From assembly GCA_029263855.1 (NCBI GenBank), contig JAJUFC010000002.1, positions 307,818 through 371,817 on the forward strand: a DNA stretch of 64,000 nt. Direction: 5' to 3'. This stretch comes from Candidatus Thermochlorobacteriaceae bacterium. Its GTDB lineage: Bacteria > Bacteroidota > Chlorobiia > Chlorobiales > Thermochlorobacteraceae. Every line of letters starts with the position of its first letter. Positions within the stretch are counted from its first letter, which is position 1. The notes under the pieces were generated by a model, which saw nothing but the letters and a program-made list of their open reading frames with translations, did no database searches and had not been told where the DNA came from. The translations under genes and the position numbers were made by a program. This document shows positions 61,182 through 64,000 of this stretch, in pieces.

Positions 61182-63758
61182 ATGCACCTACTCAAAATCT
61201 TCTTACAAGTCAGCCTTCGCCATGCCGTTCAGGATTACGGCAAGTTCTTGCTTTCCGTCTTCGGCATTGCCGTTGGCGTGGCGGTCTTCTTAGCGATTCG
61301 CCTTTCGAATTATTCTGCCTTCAAAGCGTTTGAATCAACGATTGACAATGTCAATGGCAAAGCCAATGTACAGATTCAATCTGCGAGCGGCACGGAGTTT
61401 TCCGAGCGCGTTTTCAAACAAGTTTTGGAACTCAAAGAACGCGCTCGCTCGATTCAAGCGGCAACGCCCGTTACCGAACAACTCGCCGAAATTCGCGGCG
61501 CGAAAGAAGCCTTGATTGTGCTTGGGATTGACATTTTCACCGACCGCAAGTTCCGCGCCTACAACGATGTTGAGGGCTTAGACGGCGAAACCTTTCTGCG
61601 CTTCTTGCTCCAACCTAACACCATTCTCCTTTCTGAATCCTTCGCTAAACGCAATCAGATTGAAAAAAATCAAACCATCAAACTCGTCGCCAACGGCTTG
61701 GAACGCGAACTGAAAGTCATCGGCATTTTCAAAACCGATACGCCGACGAGCGAAGTCTCCAACTCTTTTGCCGCAATGGATATCGAGCAAATGCAACGCT
61801 TTTTCGGCAAAGAAGGCAAGCTCGATAAGATTGATTTGATTGTAGACGAATCGCGCCGCGAAGAATTGACGGCGTTTTTGACCGCGTCGCTCCCGCGCGA
61901 CGTGGAAGTCGTTTCCGCGAAAAATCGCGGCGCGCAAGTAGCAAAAATGATTTCGGCGTTTGACCTTAATCTTTCAGCGTTGGCGTTCATCAGTTTGCTC
62001 GTGGCGATGTTTCTCATCTACAACACGATTACCACCAACGCGATTCGCCGCCGCCGCGAAATCGGCATTTTGCGCGCGCTTGGGCTTTCAGCGGGCGAAG
62101 TGTTTTTTCTCTTTCTCTTTGAAGCCTTCGTCATTGGCGTTATCGGGAGCGCGATTGGGCTTGGGCTTGGGGTCGTTCTTGCGAAATATACGGTGGCTTC
62201 CGTCGCGCAAACAGTTACCGCGCTCTATGTTTATGTCGCCGCAACCGAGATTCAATTTTCCGCGTCGCTTCTTGCGCTCGCGTTTGGCGTGGGCGTGGTC
62301 GCGTCGGTCGCGTCGGCGATTTATCCCGCGTTTGAAGTCTATCGCGTGCATCCGCGCGAGACCTTTCACCTTCAAGCCTTTGAGCAAAAGTTCAGCGCGA
62401 ATGTCAAGCGCATTTTCGTTGTGAGCGCGTTGCTTTTGTTGTTGGGAATTTTCTTCTCGCAACTGCCGTCGGTGAACGGAATGCCGATTTTCGGCTATGC
62501 GTCGGCGATTTGCGCGATTGCGGGCTTTGCGTTCCTTTCGCCCGAAGTCATCGTTCTGTTCCGAAATCTCTTTCAAAAAGCGGCGCGAAACCTCTTCGGA
62601 ATTGAAGGAACGCTCGCGAACAACTACCTCTCCGAATCGCTCAATCGGACGGCGACGGCAATCAGCGCCTTGATGGTGGCGATTGCGATGCTCATCGGCA
62701 TTGGCGTGATGGTCGGCAGTTTTCGTCAGACCGTCGCGTATTGGATTGACCAAACGCTGAAAGCCGACCTCTTCATCGCGCCTGCGGAAAAATTCGCCGT
62801 TGGCTCAAAACTGCCTGTCGCTCGCGAAGTCTACGACTATCTTCGCTCGCTTCCCGAAGTCGAGAGCGTTGATGGATTCAGTTCCCGCCCGATTCAGTTT
62901 CGCGGTTCGCAAACGATTCTCTGCGCGTCGAGCGTCGATGCCGTGCTTCGTTCTTCGTATTTGCTATTCAAAGACGGCGATTTCAAAACTGTCGCGCAGC
63001 GGCTCATCGACGATGAATCGGCGGTCGCCGTTACTGAAGTCTTTTCAAACAAATTCGGATTGAAAACGGGCGATGCCTTCTCGCTTCAAACGCCAAGCGG
63101 CGAAAAGACCTTCACGATTGCGGGCGTGTATTACGATTACGCTTCCGACAGAGGCTTGATGTTGATGCACCGCGCGCACTTCGAGAAATTCTGGAACGAC
63201 GATAAACTCAACAATCTCGGCGTATTCCTCAAAGAGAAATCCGACGCGGAACGCTTGGTAGCGCATCTGCGCGAGAAGTTTCAAGGCGTTGCGAAAATCG
63301 TCGTCTATTCCAACTACGGCTTGCGGCAAAACGTCCTGAACGTCTTCGACCAAACTTTCGCGATAACCTACGTGCTTCAATTCGTGGCGATGGCGGTGGC
63401 GGCAATGGGCGTGATTAGTTCGCTAATGGCAATCATTTTTGAACGGCGGCGCGAAATCGGCGTGCTTCGCTCGATTGGCGCAAGCATTGAGCAAGTGCGA
63501 AACATCACCTTGATTGAAGCCTTCTTGATGGGCGTTATCGCTTCCGTTCTTGGCGTGCTATGCGGGTGCGCGCTCTCCGCGATTTTGATTTATGTCATCA
63601 ACTTACAGTCGTTTGGGTGGACAATTCAGATTGACTTGCCTTTCGCTACGATTAGCGGCGCGATTCTGCTCGTCGTCGTTACTGCGTTGCTTTCGGGTTG
63701 GATTCCGGCGCGTTACGCGATGCGCCTCGCGATTGCCGAGCAAGTGCGCTTTGAATGA
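61182..63758 (+). CDS. ABC transporter permease with two FtsX domains
   Basis: 858 residues. The N-terminal helix (FLLSVFGIAVGVAVFLAI) is followed by a MacB-type extracytoplasmic domain, then three helices around residues 265-390 (ALAFISLLVAMFLIYNTITTN, RREIGILRALGLS coupling region). After a short linker a second membrane block and extracytoplasmic domain follow, and a final FtsX unit (AAMGVISSLMAIIFERRREI, GVLRSIGASIEQVRNI). The two copies of the RRREIGxLRxxG motif show an internal duplication. Such permeases export lipoproteins or peptides with an ATPase that is not in this window. Confidence 0.9.
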   Translation: MHLLKIFLQVSLRHAVQDYGKFLLSVFGIAVGVAVFLAIRLSNYSAFKAFESTIDNVNGKANVQIQSASGTEFSERVFKQVLELKERARSIQAATPVTEQLAEIRGAKEALIVLGIDIFTDRKFRAYNDVEGLDGETFLRFLLQPNTILLSESFAKRNQIEKNQTIKLVANGLERELKVIGIFKTDTPTSEVSNSFAAMDIEQMQRFFGKEGKLDKIDLIVDESRREELTAFLTASLPRDVEVVSAKNRGAQVAKMISAFDLNLSALAFISLLVAMFLIYNTITTNAIRRRREIGILRALGLSAGEVFFLFLFEAFVIGVIGSAIGLGLGVVLAKYTVASVAQTVTALYVYVAATEIQFSASLLALAFGVGVVASVASAIYPAFEVYRVHPRETFHLQAFEQKFSANVKRIFVVSALLLLLGIFFSQLPSVNGMPIFGYASAICAIAGFAFLSPEVIVLFRNLFQKAARNLFGIEGTLANNYLSESLNRTATAISALMVAIAMLIGIGVMVGSFRQTVAYWIDQTLKADLFIAPAEKFAVGSKLPVAREVYDYLRSLPEVESVDGFSSRPIQFRGSQTILCASSVDAVLRSSYLLFKDGDFKTVAQRLIDDESAVAVTEVFSNKFGLKTGDAFSLQTPSGEKTFTIAGVYYDYASDRGLMLMHRAHFEKFWNDDKLNNLGVFLKEKSDAERLVAHLREKFQGVAKIVVYSNYGLRQNVLNVFDQTFAITYVLQFVAMAVAAMGVISSLMAIIFERRREIGVLRSIGASIEQVRNITLIEAFLMGVIASVLGVLCGCALSAILIYVINLQSFGWTIQIDLPFATISGAILLVVVTALLSGWIPARYAMRLAIAEQVRFE

Positions 63759-63763
63759 CGCTT

Positions 63764-63796
63764 CAAAACAAAAAGGGGCGAGATTGCTCCCGCCCC
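63764..63796 (-). terminator. intrinsic terminator after the right-hand T9SS gene
   Basis: GGGGCG/CGCCCC core stem with an inner partly paired GAG/CTC step. On the minus strand the run TTTTTGTTTTG follows. It also lies just downstream of the plus-strand permease stop at 63758. Confidence 0.7.
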
Positions 63797-63823
63797 AACT
63801 CTTAACTCTCAACTCTTAACTAC
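63796..63823. repeat. two 14-bp tandem repeats CAACTCTTAACT
   Basis: CAACTCTTAACTCT followed by CAACTCTTAACTAC, a short tandem duplication in the gap between the terminator and the T9SS stop codon at 63820. Confidence 0.5.
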
Positions 63824-64000
63824 TTGACGAGCATCATCTTCTTCGTCGCCACGAAATTCCCCGCTTGCAATCGGTAGAAATACACCCCGCTTGACAAGCC
63901 TGCCGCATTGAGCGTATAGTTATACGCCCCCGCGTCTTGACGACCATTCACCAAACTCATCACCTTTCTGCCCAACACATCATACACTTCCAACTTCACC
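63820..64000 (-). CDS. T9SS sorting-domain protein (3' part only)
   Basis: The last 59 residues of a secreted protein whose upstream part is beyond the window. VKLEVYDVLGRKVMSLVNG, then ASGVYFY-type GLSSGVYFYRLQAGNFVAT and KKMMLVK with a TAG stop make up the closing strands of a type IX sorting domain. The terminal 22 residues are almost the same as the orphan fragment at 10536-10611. Confidence 0.88.
   Translation of the reverse strand, partial: VKLEVYDVLGRKVMSLVNGRQDAGAYNYTLNAAGLSSGVYFYRLQAGNFVATKKMMLVK

Overview
This window comes from a member of the Chlorobiota (the green sulfur bacteria side of Bacteroidota), most likely an aerobic or facultative Chloroherpeton/Thermochlorobacter-like chlorophototroph. 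The evidence is a BciB-type 8-vinyl reductase (chlorophyll synthesis), a CrtISO/CrtH-like carotenoid isomerase, several secreted proteins with type IX secretion C-terminal sorting domains (PFNPST...MMLVK ends), and the DUF3078, DUF4905 and BatA/MoxR families typical of Bacteroidota/Chlorobiota. The assignment rests on protein family resemblance only.

Layout. 1-8.1 kb is a plus-strand run: a partial Uma2 nuclease, a BtuF-like cobalamin-binding protein, an SPFH-SHOCT protein with a zinc-ribbon membrane protein, three tandem DUF29 paralogues, an orphan NuoF, a HerA-like ATPase and a small membrane protein. 8.2-10.4 kb holds a secreted T9SS protein, an unusual prephenate dehydratase and divergent RuvC. 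10.5-13.3 kb is a decayed Mu-like phage island: a 5'-truncated GemA-like fragment fused onto the 3' end of a T9SS gene, an unknown protein, Mor, a virion morphogenesis protein, an acidic repeat protein and, on the minus strand, an ADP-ribosyltransferase-fold reading frame with no start codon. 13.4-17.4 kb carries a TPR histidine kinase, a beta-propeller secreted protein and a LuxR-type response regulator. 17.4-23.8 kb is a minus-strand operon tsaD - restriction enzyme - adenine methylase - DUF4175 giant. 23.8-29.0 kb is a MoxR/DUF58/VWA (Bat-like) operon followed by a DUF4905 protein.

29.0-36.9 kb: a choloylglycine-hydrolase-type enzyme, then a 658-bp intergenic region with three copies of a structured element, then an amidohydrolase pair (one apparently dead), an SDR, MscL, a DUF3078 outer-membrane protein, a small barrel-like protein and a polyprenyl synthetase. 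37.0-42.2 kb: a PAS-rich histidine kinase with its receiver partner, and RecQ. 42.3-46.6 kb: a GH36-like glycosidase, dUTPase, and an ECF sigma/anti-sigma pair divergent from the carotenoid isomerase (46.8 kb). 48.4-52.4 kb: a Cys-containing small protein, a lipoprotein, a response regulator and PyrG. 52.5-64.0 kb: a large T9SS protein, a methyltransferase/AAA pair, ZapE, the BciB-membrane protein-DUF169 cluster, an FtsX-type permease and the 3' end of another T9SS protein.

The strongest candidate for something undescribed is the triplicated element at 30144-30568. Two copies share an identical 40-nt core, the third keeps only short motifs, and each is enclosed by an outer stem of different sequence that still pairs. 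In two of the three, a T-rich tract follows on the minus strand. This pattern suggests a structured RNA rather than a DNA repeat.
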